DNA of 64,000 nucleotides, taken from contig CM043970.1 of assembly GCA_014529385.2 (NCBI GenBank), positions 41,409,279-41,473,278 of the forward strand, read 5' to 3'. Positions 22,700 through 33,530 of this stretch are shown here, piece after piece (position 1 is the stretch's first letter; each line of letters begins with the position of its first letter). The notes under the pieces were generated by a model that saw nothing but the letters and a program-made list of their open reading frames with translations, was not told the DNA's origin and made no database searches. Both the position numbers and the translations under genes were made by a program. This stretch comes from Adiantum capillus-veneris (lineage: Eukaryota; Streptophyta; Polypodiopsida; Polypodiales; Pteridaceae).

Positions 22700-24766
22700 C
22701 ACACACCTTGGGAAGGTGGTGCCGGCAGACACACAGTTTTTGAAGGAGAAGCAAGGAGGGAGGTTGTGCCGAAATTCTCATCTTGAGGATTCATTGGACC
22801 AGAAAAATCAGAGGATTCTCAGCCCCTAATCACGGTAATCATGGTTTAATTACTGCTCTTCTTAATTCTCATCTTTATTCTCCAAACTCCTTAGCTACTA
22901 TGCTTAATCCTGGCTATAATTCCCTATAGCTGCTCTCTAAATATCCATAGCTATACTCCATTACATAATCATCATTCAATTAGCTAAATTATGCAGCCAT
23001 TCATCATCCTTAACCAGGAATTACTGCATGATTATGAAAGATTCTCTCTCTAGGCAGCATAGTTAATAAATTGTCAGCCAGTAAGAGTGTAGATTTGATG
23101 AAATTCATTCTTTTACCACTCAATAGTGTTGTAATTAAATTAGAATCAATCTTCTCCCAAATTAAAATGTGATTAAGGCTGAAAATTAATCCATCATTAG
23201 GCCATTAAGAAGAGAATTTTATATCACACATGCCTGCGGCAATTCTGCATCTTCATATTGCTCTAGGAAAATGAATGAGCTTGCTTACTTCATCTCTTTC
23301 GTGAATCAATTAGTAAAATTTTGAATTTCTTAATCATCTAAGCCAAGTAATTAACCTTAGAGCCATTTCCCATAGGGTAAGTAAGGAATTACCTATAAAA
23401 TTGCTAAGTCTCAAAGGAAAAATCTAATCTCTTGCCTAAGGAGGATTCTTTAATAATTCTAATCTTCCATTTGGTTGTTATGATGCTTTCGGCCTTAAGC
23501 TCTTTTCTTCAAGTTTATCATTTAAATTAGTGAGTAAAATGGCCCCGGTTAAGAGAACTCCCTTCGGTGGTGCCCACGACCACCAGGCGGGAACGAGCAA
23601 TACAAATGGAAAAGGAAAAGCTCCCATGGTCGAAAAAGCACCGGCCATCTCACGAGCCAATGACGAAGAAATGGAAGAGGTAGATCACAGTTTTATTCAA
23701 GTTGTTTAATTTAACATTGCATATGTTTAGCTAGGAATGAACATATCCCCAAACATGTTGGAGAAATCGGACGAAAACCTCAGCAATTGAATTCATTTGT
23801 ATATTAAAGTCTAAAGTAGGAAAGAAATGATTGACGGATATACTGTTTGCAATAGGAAAGAATGTCTGCTAGGGAGAATTTAGCTCGACATGTTCATTCT
23901 ATTTCCAATGTTGAATTAGTCATGAACCCCCTCCTGATCACAGGGGGCAGAGTTCCTGGTTAAGGACTCTTTAATCCACGACTGCCGGTTAAGCGGTGGA
24001 TACCCACGACTGTTGGTTAAGCGGTGGGAACCCACGTCTGCTGGTTAAGCGGTGGGAATGTCCATGTCGTGCTTTCTATGCGGTGGACATACCTAGTTGT
24101 ATGGGCAGCTAGGCGACAATGGGAGGAGTAAACTCTCGCTGGAGGGGGAATGTTGTACCTCCAGAACATTGGAATTTTAATGAATAAGTTTGAATAGAAT
24201 TTTTACTAGAATACTGTCTTGGTGTTGTTTGCAATACTGGTTGAAGGGCTGTCTTAACGAACAATGTGCTTCGGAATTTAAACAAGGAATGTGTATGTTG
24301 AACAACCTTTGTGGTAGTAATTAGGTCACACAAGGAAGTGTGAGTGTGGGGGTGAAAAGTGGGGGCTTGGCTCAGGTTGCCACTGCCTACGAGATGGGTG
24401 GTCCCGATTGGTTGGGAACTCTCTGTCCCTATAGTGCTTACTTCGATATTAGTAATACTCATTGCCCCTATAGCGGTGAAATCTCGAGAGTACGTGCCTC
24501 TGAAACATGGGGAAAAAGGTGATGGGGGTTTCTCTCCTCTTAGAAGGTGGGTCTGAGGATCGCTAGATAGTTTAAGTACGCTTTCCCTGCGAGGTGGAGC
24601 TACATCTCCCTGCTAGTAGGCTCGAACTCGAACTCGACTCACTTGTGATGAGAGATCGTCCGCTAGTCGAAACCTGAACCATTTTGTTTACTTCCGCAAT
24701 AGATCTAGTGGCCACCAGGTTCACCATCAAATCCACCGGTTGATACGGCGGGGTGGGGACCTCACA
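21975..24766 (+). repeat. 3' LTR of element E
   Basis: It is the copy of 17570-20334 with small differences in the CA run and a few indels (for example an inserted GTGGGGGTGAAAA stretch near 24350). It ends ACCTCACA and is followed by GTCGA. Confidence 0.92.
22630..22637 (+). promoter_or_regulatory. putative TATA box in element E 3' LTR
   Basis: TATTTAAA, the counterpart of 18226-18233. Confidence 0.45.
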
Positions 24767-24771
24767 GTCGA
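24767..24771. other. target site duplication of element E, right copy
   Basis: GTCGA directly follows the right LTR and matches 17565-17569. Confidence 0.9.
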
Positions 24772-25501
24772 TAGCTTGTAAAATTTTTGTTGTACAATCT
24801 AGCGCTTCACTAGAACCATTATCCGAGGTAACTTCCATACAAGCTATCTTTGAAAAAAAATCGTATATATCTGTTTCAACATTAAATTCATTATTAACCT
24901 TTGATAGGTTGCTCAAAATATGCTCCTTTGAAGTTGAATATGCTACTTTCGAAGCTGTATTTGCCTTGGCTTTACTTTTTGCAGACATATGATCCCAGAA
25001 TTGGTCATAATTAAGGAGTTGCATTTGATCCCCTTCTTCTTTATAGAAAACAATCTGGCTTCGTTCATTAATCTCCTTCATTTCCAGCTCGATAATCTTT
25101 GAGCTTTTGTGAACAAACCCATCTGTAAAATAGTCCCACTGCGTGGGATATGTTTTGACCAGTTCTCATACCTTGTCTTTAAATTCTAAGGTTACAACTT
25201 CTTCAAAGGTCGAAATCATCCGACCTTCTGGAATTCCTTGGCTCTTCATCTCCGCTTGATAGCATGCAAGGAGTCCATTTGGATCATGTCCTTGAAAAAT
25301 TCCATATTGTTCATGTACGGTATCAAGTGCCATCTCCACTACATCATCAATTTGCTCTTTTATCTTCATAGCTTTTACTTCTTGAAAACATCTCTGAACT
25401 AAGCCCAACCTTTTTGGTAGATCTGCAGCCGCTAGATTTTTATCAAATCTATTAAAATTGTAGTCTTCAATAAACTACATCAACTCTGCTGGAATCTCCA
25501 T
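24772..25501 (-). pseudogene. element C internal ORF, N-terminal half (unknown, gag-like position)
   Basis: The ATG at 25501 lies about 27 bp after the primer-binding site, the normal place for gag. The frame reads MEIPAELM, a TAG, then FIEDYNFNRFDKNLA. It continues through MALDTVHEQYGIFQGHDPNG, a TGA near 25166, and MSAKSKAKANTASKVAYS, to KILQAID at the edge of element E. Both stops could be single G-to-A or C-to-T changes. There is no zinc knuckle and I recognise no domain. With its other half (16788-17569) the full frame would be about 500 residues. Confidence 0.6.
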
Positions 25502-25527
25502 CTTTACCTCCCTCCCCGCTTCGTGTT

Positions 25528-25543
25528 CCCATCGGGTTCACCA
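25528..25543 (-). other. primer-binding site of element C
   Basis: Minus-strand TGGTGAACCCGATGGG lies 4 bp after the LTR end. Its first twelve bases are shared with element A. Confidence 0.7.
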
Positions 25544-25547
25544 ATAA

Positions 25548-27586
25548 TGTCGGGGGATTTGTATTCGAAAGGTGAGCCAGGAAGGCACCGGGCCCCTGGC
25601 TGTGAGAGGTGCGAGGAGAAGAGTTGCAACAGACACAATTAACGGAACGGAGCTTAAAACAGACAATCTACCTTAAACCAAATTCTTTTAATCAAATTAC
25701 AAGAATTGTCCCGGTTTAATCCAAGTGCTAATAAAAATTAACTGCCTTGTATCGTCTTGCGCTTCTTCCTGCCATGGCTTAGGAGCTTCAACTTCCGATG
25801 ACCTTGGTTGGCCCGATTCCATTTAAGGTTGCCGGCTTAATTCCGGTATGAACGGGCTTAGGCGGCTTAAATAGCTCAGGCTTCAGATTAGAGCTCATTG
25901 TAATGATGGCTTAGGATGACTTGGTTTAGAGATTAGGCTTATCCGGGTTAAGGCTTAAGGTTTTGGTTTAGAGCTCAAGTTGACGGCTAATGAGTTTGAG
26001 AAACTTGGCCTGGAGCTCTTGATCATTAAGGCTTAGGCTTGGCTTAATGAGGGCGAGATTAGGCTTAGAGAACTTGATCATAAAGGCTTAGGCTTAGCTT
26101 TAATTAAGGGCGAGGTTAGGCTTAGATAACTTGATCATCAATGCTTAGGCTTAGCTTTAATTAAGGGCGAGGTTAGGCTTAGAGAACTTGATCATCAAGG
26201 CATAGGCTTAGCTTTAATTAAGGGCGAGGTTAGGCTTAGAGAACTTGATCATCAAGGCTTAGGCTTGGCTTAATGAGACTGGAGCATTGGCTTAGAGATC
26301 TTAGCTTCGGGGGCTTTGGGCTATCTTAAGGAGATTAAGTTAAGCTCGGCTAATGAAGCTTATGAAGTCAAAGCTTTTCTTCCCCGGGAAAGAAAGTTCC
26401 TTGAGAAGAGGAGATGGATTCCCCAAAAACATGAGAGAGAGCTCTTGAGAGCCGCACCTTTTCCTTTGTATAAGTTACATGAGCCTAGTTTCTTGCTAAA
26501 AAGAGCCTACCCGTTAGCGATGTCGCTAATGGGTACCCCCCCCCATGACGTGGCAGGCGGATTATGGAGTAGCATGAAAACCAGTGCGAGGATATTTCCA
26601 GCAACTTTCACTTCTGCGACGAGGGCATTTGAGCACCATGCCGGCCAGTGAGAGTGCTCGAGCTCCTTCCTCATCGGCTGCAACTGCCGCCATGGCCTTT
26701 CTTTGCTTCGCTTCACATTAAAAGCCCTTTAAATGGGCGGCCTTGGTTAGCTTGGGCAGGTGGCCAACTAGGTTAAATGGGCGGCCTTTTGCCCTTCGGC
26801 GCCTTAGGTTAAGTGGGCCCTTGACCATGGTTTGAAGGGCATCACCTTTGGCTCACATACCGCCCATAGCCCTTGGGTGGCCAAGTTTAGTGGGCGGCCC
26901 TTCTTATTGCGGGCGGCCACTCAACTCAAGAGCACTACATTTGGGCATACATATCGACCAAGGCATTGCCTCCACGACACCATTTCCCAACATCCATTGA
27001 TTAGCAATATCATCGTGAATTCTACTGCCCACGCATACACATTCAGGCACTGCACTGCATTGAGCCAGATGAATTTGATTGATCAAGGTGACCAGGGCGG
27101 TTCGGAACCGGCCCCCGGTGATACTTAAACTGGCCATATTTTGCCAATCAAAACCTCGATTGACGAACAGGAAAGACCGACATGCTCCTCGAAGTGAGCA
27201 CTTCGGACCCATGCATTCCCTTCATTTTTGACCTTTTATCAGGAGGTGCTCAATCCAGTACGGATCTGCTACTGACTCAACTTAAAACTATCATAACTTC
27301 TTATCAGTAGCTCCGATTGATGAGCTGTAAAGACAGGCATGTAGAGCCCTTCAAGTACTTCAGCTTTGATTAATAAAATCCCATCTATGACCACTTCAAG
27401 CATACTCACTGTTTAGCATTACCAAGACATCTTTCGGCCCTTAGAGCCGCATCTGGCATACTTTTAGCTTAAAAACTGGCTTGTTAGCAAGCCCTTATAA
27501 CTGCTGAATAATCATGTAGGATTCAAATACACCTGATTGGAATTACTTTGCTCATTTTCTTGTAATGGAAGCGGAGTGGCACGACA
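25548..27586 (-). repeat. 5' LTR of element C
   Basis: It matches 13578-15678. It carries five copies of the roughly 60-bp AACTTGATCATCAAGGC unit at about 25990-26280. Confidence 0.88.
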
Positions 27587-27985
27587 TCGTGAAGCGTTTC
27601 CTCCTGATGGATCTTGGCTACAAGATTTTGTAGCTGTCTGCAAGTTAGCAATGGTGGCTTGTGTAGTGATAAAGGCTCTCCATGATGCAGGTAAAGAAGC
27701 CAATAAGATCATACTTTGAAGCTCTTCAAGGATGGCAAGCCATGAGATAAGTACTTTATCTAGAAGTATTTGGCACGTCTCCAAAAACTTGGAGGATGAA
27801 TGACCCTCTTGCATGGTAGTGTTTACCAATTTCCTGATCAGGGAAACTTGGTAGACGAGGTCAGTGTGCTCATAGTTCTTCTCAAATTATTTCCAAATGG
27901 TGCTAGCAGTAGTTAGCTTTTTCACCATTTGGACTTGCCGATCTTGGCACTATTGTTTCTAGTATTCCAAGTCTTATACGTGTCG
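27587..27985 (-). pseudogene. Ty1/copia element B: gag N-terminal part
   Basis: The minus frame reads QVQMVKKLTTAS-IWK, FEKNYEHTDLVYQVSLIRKL, SKFLETCQILLDKV and ILLASLPASWRAFITTQ. This is the usual plan of copia gag (UBN2 family), where the last block corresponds to L-L-x-S-L-P-x-S-W/Y. Two stops interrupt it. It is cut at 27587 by the LTR of C and resumes at 13577. On the right it stops near 27985, where the 3' end of copia D begins. Confidence 0.75.
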
Positions 27986-28003
27986 ATGACCCTGAGGACA
28001 GGA

Positions 28004-31000
28004 TCAATCCACAAAGGGGAGTAAGCCCAAAGCTTTGCGGAAAGCTTCAAGCTTCTCATGAGACAATGCCTTTGTGAAAAGATCTGCAAGGTTTTCCTGT
28101 GTTGGCACATAAGCCAAGCTGATCTCTCCTGCTGAGAGCCTCTCCTTGACATAGTGGTAATGCACCTCAATGTGCTTTTTGCGAGCATGAAAAATTGGGT
28201 TCCTCGCAATTGCCAATGCGCTCTGACTGTCAGTGTAGATAGTGTTGGCGGTGTCCTGTCCACCACCCAAATCAGCCATAAGGCGTCTGAGCCATACACA
28301 CTCAACCGTAGCTGTGAAGACTGCCCTGTACTCAGCCTCACAACTCGAAGTGGCCACAGTAGGTTTCTTCTTGCTCAACCATGATATACATGAACTGCCA
28401 AGCATGAAACAAAAACCACTTGTGGACACTTGCGTGTCAAAACAACCAGCCCAATCTGAGTCCGAAAAAGCATGTAAGTTTGGTGGCAATGATCCCCCCT
28501 TGGGATAAAACAAGCCAAGATGTAAAGTGCCACTAAGGTAGCGGAAAATCCTCTTGACAGCCTGCCAATGCTTAGACCCTGGGCTATGCATAAATCTGCT
28601 GACCTGTGAGACTGCAAACTGAATATCTGGCCTCGTGTTGCATACATAAATGAGGCAGCCAACAACAGTTTGGTAAAGAGTGACATCAGCAGGATCACCA
28701 GCATCATGTAGACTCAACTTCAAACTTGTTTCCATGGGAGTGGCAATAGGTTTGCAATTCTCAAGTCCAAACTTACATAGCAATGTCTCTATGTAACTTT
28801 CCTAACACAAGGCAATACCACCATCACACTGCTTAAATTGTATACCCAAGTAATGATGCAACAGCCCCAAATCTTTCATCTTGAAAGTAGCATTCAAATC
28901 ATCCTTAAATTCAGCAATATGTCTCTCATTTCGTCCAGTGATCAGCAAATCATCAACATAAAGAACCACAATGAGAAGTACATCACCCTCACGCTTTACA
29001 TACAATGTGCTTTCTGTTGGACTGTTACGAAAGCCTTGTTTGACCAAATGAGTGTCAACTTTCTCATACCAAGCACGAGGCGATTGCTTCAACCCATACA
29101 AAGCCTTGTTACATTTTCACACTTTGTCCTCTTGTCCTTTTATGACAAAACCGCGAGGCTGCGTTACATAAACTTCCTCAAATATGTCACCATTCAAGAA
29201 AGCAGTAACAATGTCTGATTAATGTACATCCCAACCAAAATGAGTTGCCAATGCACATAGAAAAGGCACAGTAGTCATACGACAAGTGGGAGCAAAAGTC
29301 TCTTCATAATCTATGCCTTTTTGCTGTGCATAACCCTTTGCAACAAGTCGAGCCTTATGGTGATCGATCTCACCATCCGGTTTGCGTTTCAACTTGTAAA
29401 CCCACTTCGTACCAATGGCCTTTTTGCCAGGAGTCAAATCACATAAAGTCCATGTGTCATTTTCTATAAGTGCATCATATTCTGATTGCATGGCAGCCAT
29501 CCAATTTTCTGAATTCTGTGCTTCATGAAAAGACAGAGACTCCTCAACATCATGTAAACTAGACACAACCAAAGCATAAAAATCCTGATGCATAAGATGC
29601 ATGGAGAGAGCCTGAATGAGTACGACTAGACAAAGGTGCATCCAATTTACTGTCACGCAAAGTGTGCACCAGCCATTTTGGCATACCTCTAGGCTGCTCA
29701 TTTTCAACCCTTTCCTCATCAAGTACATCATGTACATCTGCATCAGTAATAGGCTGATCTAAAACATTTTCAGAAACCCCATAGGCTGTACATTTTCCCC
29801 ATTGGAACTTACATTTGTATTTCCACCACTGAAAAGAGGCAACAAAGTGTCATAAATGTCCTGTGAGCTTACATTACTATCTCTAGTACATGACAGCAAG
29901 GGCTGGACAGAATCTTCCACAAACACTACATCCTGAGAAACTAGAATACGTTTTGTTTGCGGATGATACAATCTGTAACCTTTGCTTTCAGCACTATAAC
30001 CAACAAAAATACAGTTGACAGCCTTATCATCCAATTTTCTACGCTGCACTTGTGGCACCAAAGCATATGCCAAACAGCCAAAAACACGCATGTGCTCAAT
30101 AGAAGGCTTTCTATCATGCCATGCTTCATATGGAGTAATAGACTGCAGAGCTTTCGTAGGACACCTGTTAAGTACATAAGTGGCACACATGATGGCCTCA
30201 AGCGAAAAATAATGCGGCAAAGCTTGACTTTTGACCATACATCGTGCCATTTCCGTCAGTGACCTGTTTTTCCTCTCAGCAACACCATTTTGCTGAGGTG
30301 TATAAGGCATTGTACATTGGTGTTTTATCCCACGACTAGCCAGAATTGCATTAAATTCATGAGACATATACTCCCCCCCTCGATCGGAACGGAGGGTGCC
30401 CATAGTACATTTCAAGACATTTTCAGCCATAGCCAGAAATTGTTTGAAGCACATAAAAACTTCGGACTTCGCTTTAAGCGGAAATACCCATGCATGCCTA
30501 GAGTAATCATCAATGAAAGTCACGAAGTACAGGTAATTGCCCAAGGACGGAGTTTGCATTGGCCCACAAACATCACTATGCACAAGCTGCAACCTGCATG
30601 TGGCCCGAACTGAACCATCCTTTGGAAACTTAGAACGCTGCATCTTACCCAAAATACAGCCTTCATAAACATGTTTGACAGGTGCTTCAAGAGGCGGCAA
30701 AGAAGCAACCATATCAGATTTCTGCATACGCAGCAAACTGGCAAAATTCAAATGACCAAAACGTGCATGCCAAAGTTTTGCATCTGAAATAGCCCTTGAA
30801 TCTGCAACAGCAGTTGCAAAATTTTGTCCACATTTGTCATAAAAAGTGAGCTTATACAGCCCACGGCACAAAAGCCCAGATGCAACAATTTCATCACCAA
30901 AACTGAGATCATGAACTGTACATCTGTCATCCACAAATTTGACTACAAGTCCAAGCCTAGCAAGTGCGGATACAGACAAGAGATTCTTCTTGATCCTAGG

Positions 31001-31187
31001 TACATAAAGTGCATCAACAAGTGTGAAGGAACTGCCATTAGCAGCAGTGAGCACAATCTTTCCAACTCCCTGAACTGGATAAGAGGCGTTGTTGGCACAA
31101 GTGACTGAATTTCCATGAGGGACAGACTCGAGAGAGGTAAACAATTCATGATGTGAGGTAATGTGCTTTGTAGCACCACTGTCGAAA
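28004..31187 (-). pseudogene. Ty1/copia D pol polyprotein (protease, integrase, RT, RNase H)
   Basis: Reading down the minus strand: YFDSGATKHIT (protease site, about 31185); HARFGHLNFASLLR and EGCILGKMQRSKFP (zinc region); DVCGPMQTPS and FIDDYSRHAW, LRSDRGGEYM and YTPQQNGVAERKNRS (DDE integrase). RT follows with KWVYKLKRKPDG, ARLVAKGYAQQKGIDY, YGLKQSPRAWY and LYVDDLLITG (catalytic Y-V-D-D, about 28955). RNase H has FSDSDWAGCFDTQVSTSG, SSCEAEYRA and YTDSQSALAIARNP. The frame is broken by stops near 31190, 29219, 29104 and 28802 and a frameshift near 29750. It is otherwise full length and all catalytic residues are present. Confidence 0.92.
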
Positions 31188-31189
31188 TA

Positions 31190-32250
31190 TCACACATGTG
31201 AATCTGCAGCAACTGACAAGCATGCATCATGGACAGCAGGATTGTAAGTGCACTCTGCACTAAAAGCCCATTTCACAGAAGACTCAACAATGGCTGCATT
31301 TGTAGTGGAACCAGCATTTGCAGTGGAACCACCCTCCTTCTTCTTAGCCTCTTTGGCCTTCAACTTAGGACACGACTTGATCAAGTGATCATTAGCCTTG
31401 CAATAATGGCAATGCATCTTCTTTTTGCCCTTATCACCAGAATTGCTAGACGAAGTGCTGCCAACAGAAGCATTAGGAACAGAAGTTTTGCCACTCGCAG
31501 CAGAACCATAAGAAGTGGCTGCATTGTTGTTACCACCCTTTCTTTGAGAAGCAATAAAAGCCTGTTCAACTGCATGCTGTCTAGTCCTGTTTTTTCTAGA
31601 AAGTGACTCTTGCAACAGTAATGTGCATAATGCATCAAACTTGACAAATTCTGGATTTCCTTGGGTCATAAGTCTCCAAGTACTAGCAAAAGTCTGGTAA
31701 GAATCTGGTAAGGCATCAAGAACAGTCTGCACGAGGGAACTATCTGAAATGACTTCACCTACAGAAATAAGTTGCTCATTGATATCCTTGACACTAGCAA
31801 GGAAAGTGTCCATATCATCTTCCTCATGCATAATCTTCGACTCCAGCTCTTTATGCAGCAAAGCAATTCTAGCCTCATTGCGGCTTGCATAAAGACTTGC
31901 TAGAATATCCCAAGCCTGTTTTGCAGATTTTGCTGAACAGATGTGAGGAACAATGGTGCGCTTCACAGACAACACGTTCAATGCATGAGCCTGCGCATCC
32001 TTAACATCCCAACAAGCTTGTTCTGCCGTAGGCAAAACAGTGCAATCCTTGCAGCACGACTTGCAACATCCTCAACATCGCCTACATCCTCAGAACCAGG
32101 ACGTACATCAATGCCCTGCACAATGTTCCAGACACCCTTTGACACAAGAACATGTTGCATCATATAAGTCCACATAGGGTAGTTGTCCCCATCCAACCTG
32201 TCCTCAGCAGCAAACATCTTGAACACATCTGTGTTGTTGTTGTCAGCCAT
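31190..32250 (-). pseudogene. Ty1/copia D gag
   Basis: The start is the ATG at 32250 (MADNNNTDVFKMFAAEDRLD). The frame then has GDNYPMWTYMMQHVLVSKGVW, the N-terminal copia gag motif. A single frameshift lies near 32035, followed by AKQAWDILASLYASRNEARI and the gag core VLDALPDSYQTFASTWRLM. The CCHC knuckle CHYCKANDHLIKSC lies near 31400. Gag forms the virus-like particle and binds RNA through the knuckle. Apart from the frameshift it is intact for about 350 residues. Confidence 0.9.
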
Positions 32251-32596
32251 GGTAAATGCTGCACCTGATGTGAAAACTGCCCGAAAATAGGAGAAACGGA
32301 GCGGAAACAACCTGTGCTATATAGCACAAACCGTAGAAGACTATAAGGAACCTGTTATGCAGAAAACGGCATTGACAGAAATTCTGCACAAAATGACAAA
32401 ATAGCCTATGCAGTACTGCCTGTAGTGGAAATGGAGGCTGAAATGAGCCCAAATCAAAATTCTGAGTAGACCATGCTCCTTGAGCTCTCCCAAAAATTTT
32501 ATCGGCCTACGAACGCCCGCCAAAGCTCACTGAAATCGGAGAAAGTGAGCAGGCGTGTGCTGGAGCAGCTGGCGACTAAGCCCGGGAGGGCGTGAC

Positions 32597-32610
32597 CTGC
32601 TTTGATACCA
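32597..32610 (-). other. primer-binding site of element D
   Basis: Minus-strand TGGTATCAAAGCAG follows 2 bp after the LTR end (TTCCAACA). It is close to the initiator-Met tRNA site. Confidence 0.8.
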
Positions 32611-32612
32611 AT

Positions 32613-32839
32613 TGTTGGAATTAGGGTTGCAGAGAAACACACACAGCTTGGAGAAGACGAAGGAAGCTCAAGGCACACAATAGAGAGTGTGTTACTTAGT
32701 GTGCAATGGAAAGATAGATAGCCCTAGAGTGATGGGCATATATACAATGCACGGGGGAAAAAACTTCCTAAAGAGGGAAAAAATGCCCCGGCGGTCCTAG
32801 TGTGTTCACACACATCACTACCACATGTATATGATAACA
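32613..32839 (-). repeat. 5' LTR of element D (227 bp)
   Basis: On the plus strand it begins TGTTGGAATTAGGG and ends GATAACA. A TATATATG box candidate on the minus strand lies at about 32735-32746. No partner LTR is in the window. Confidence 0.75.
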
Positions 32840-33530
32840 CTCCAGCACAACAAAATGCAATAGGTGCCCCTTCAGCTACATTAGCAGAACGTCGAGGGTC
32901 TCCAAACTATTTAGCCCCTGCCCTTGATGATGAGCCAGACTCATACTAATGTTCACACATTGGCTCAAATGGATATTCAAAACAGGGCCCCCAGCTTTGC
33001 TCACGTGTTGACACAGAACTCTCTGAGAGGCTATGGACAAACTACGACCAGCTTGGTAAAGAGCGTTGCATCCACAATTTATGATCAACAGAGTACTCAC
33101 ACAAGGGTTTCCTACACAGGTAACAATTTGCACAATTTCACCATCTCGAATGTTTGGCACAATGTAGACAGCCTCAATGCAAATCAAGGCTCCATCAATG
33201 CTAATAGTTCTACTGACATGTATGTTGCCAACCCCACTACTAGCATTAACCCTAATGGTTCTATTCCTATTGTTAACATTAACCCTAATGTTGGCACAAG
33301 TGCTAACCCTAATATCAACATCAGCTCTAATGTATGTACGAATGCCAATGTCAGCTTTAACCCTAATGGTGGCACTAATGCCAATATCATTGATCAGTCT
33401 AAGATCGACACTACAGAGACCTCGCCCTCTTCTCCTCGTAATATTGCAGGAGATGACTTTGAAGATCAATTTCCCTCTGAGGAGGCCTTCATCATACCCG
33501 CAAAAACCCTAGAGGCTTGGCAAAGACAAC
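32840..33530 (+). pseudogene. LINE ORF1 part, Asn-rich
   Basis: Plus-strand frames flank the copia D insertion: ATLAERRGSPNYLAPALDDE up to a stop near 32948, then a long open frame to about 33530. The latter has an Asn/Pro-rich low-complexity stretch (INPNVGTSANPNINISSN) built from AACCCTAAT-like DNA. By position it is ORF1 of a plant LINE. It runs without a gap into the RT active-site box at 33534, so the endonuclease and most of RT are deleted. Confidence 0.55.

Larger units (their letters stand above)
17570..24766 (+). mobile_element. LTR retrotransposon E: gag-only (TR-GAG type), with intact target duplication
   Basis: Two LTRs of about 2.77 kb (17570-20334, 21975-24766) flank only 1640 bp of internal sequence. 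The ends are TG...CA, with the 5-bp duplication GTCGA on both sides. The primer-binding site is at 20337-20350 and a purine-rich tract (TTGGGGAGGT) ends at 21974. The internal region encodes gag with a zinc knuckle on the plus strand and nothing of pol. This matches the terminal-repeat-with-gag class of non-autonomous elements, which depend on a related element for RT and integrase. The LTRs differ at few positions, so the insertion is recent compared with its host element C. Confidence 0.92.
13578..27586 (-). mobile_element. LTR retrotransposon C without pol, nested in copia B
   Basis: Direct repeats of about 2.1 kb (13578-15678, 25548-27586) start TGTCGGGGG and end CACGACA on the plus strand. 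A primer-binding site at 25528-25543 and a purine tract at 15679-15692 set the minus-strand direction. With inserted element E removed, the internal region is about 2.7 kb and holds one long frame of unknown function and no pol. The flanks are two parts of one copia gag (element B), so C inserted there. The flanking 5-mers (GTTGC and TCGTG) do not match, so no target duplication is visible. Shared ends, primer site and purine tract link C to element A. Confidence 0.85.
28004..32839 (-). mobile_element. Ty1/copia element D, nearly complete but lacking the 3' LTR
   Basis: A 227-bp 5' LTR (32613-32839), a primer site, gag, and pol in Ty1/copia order (protease, integrase, RT, RNase H) are all on the minus strand. 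The element ends within tens of bases of the pol stop, where copia B gag sequence starts, and no second LTR copy is present. To the right it interrupts LINE ORF1 sequence at 32840. Confidence 0.9.

Noticed and set aside
33235-33375. AACCCTAAT-like motifs resembling plant telomere repeats
   Set aside because: They are irregular, not tandem CCCTAAA, and fall inside an Asn/Pro-rich LINE ORF1 frame.
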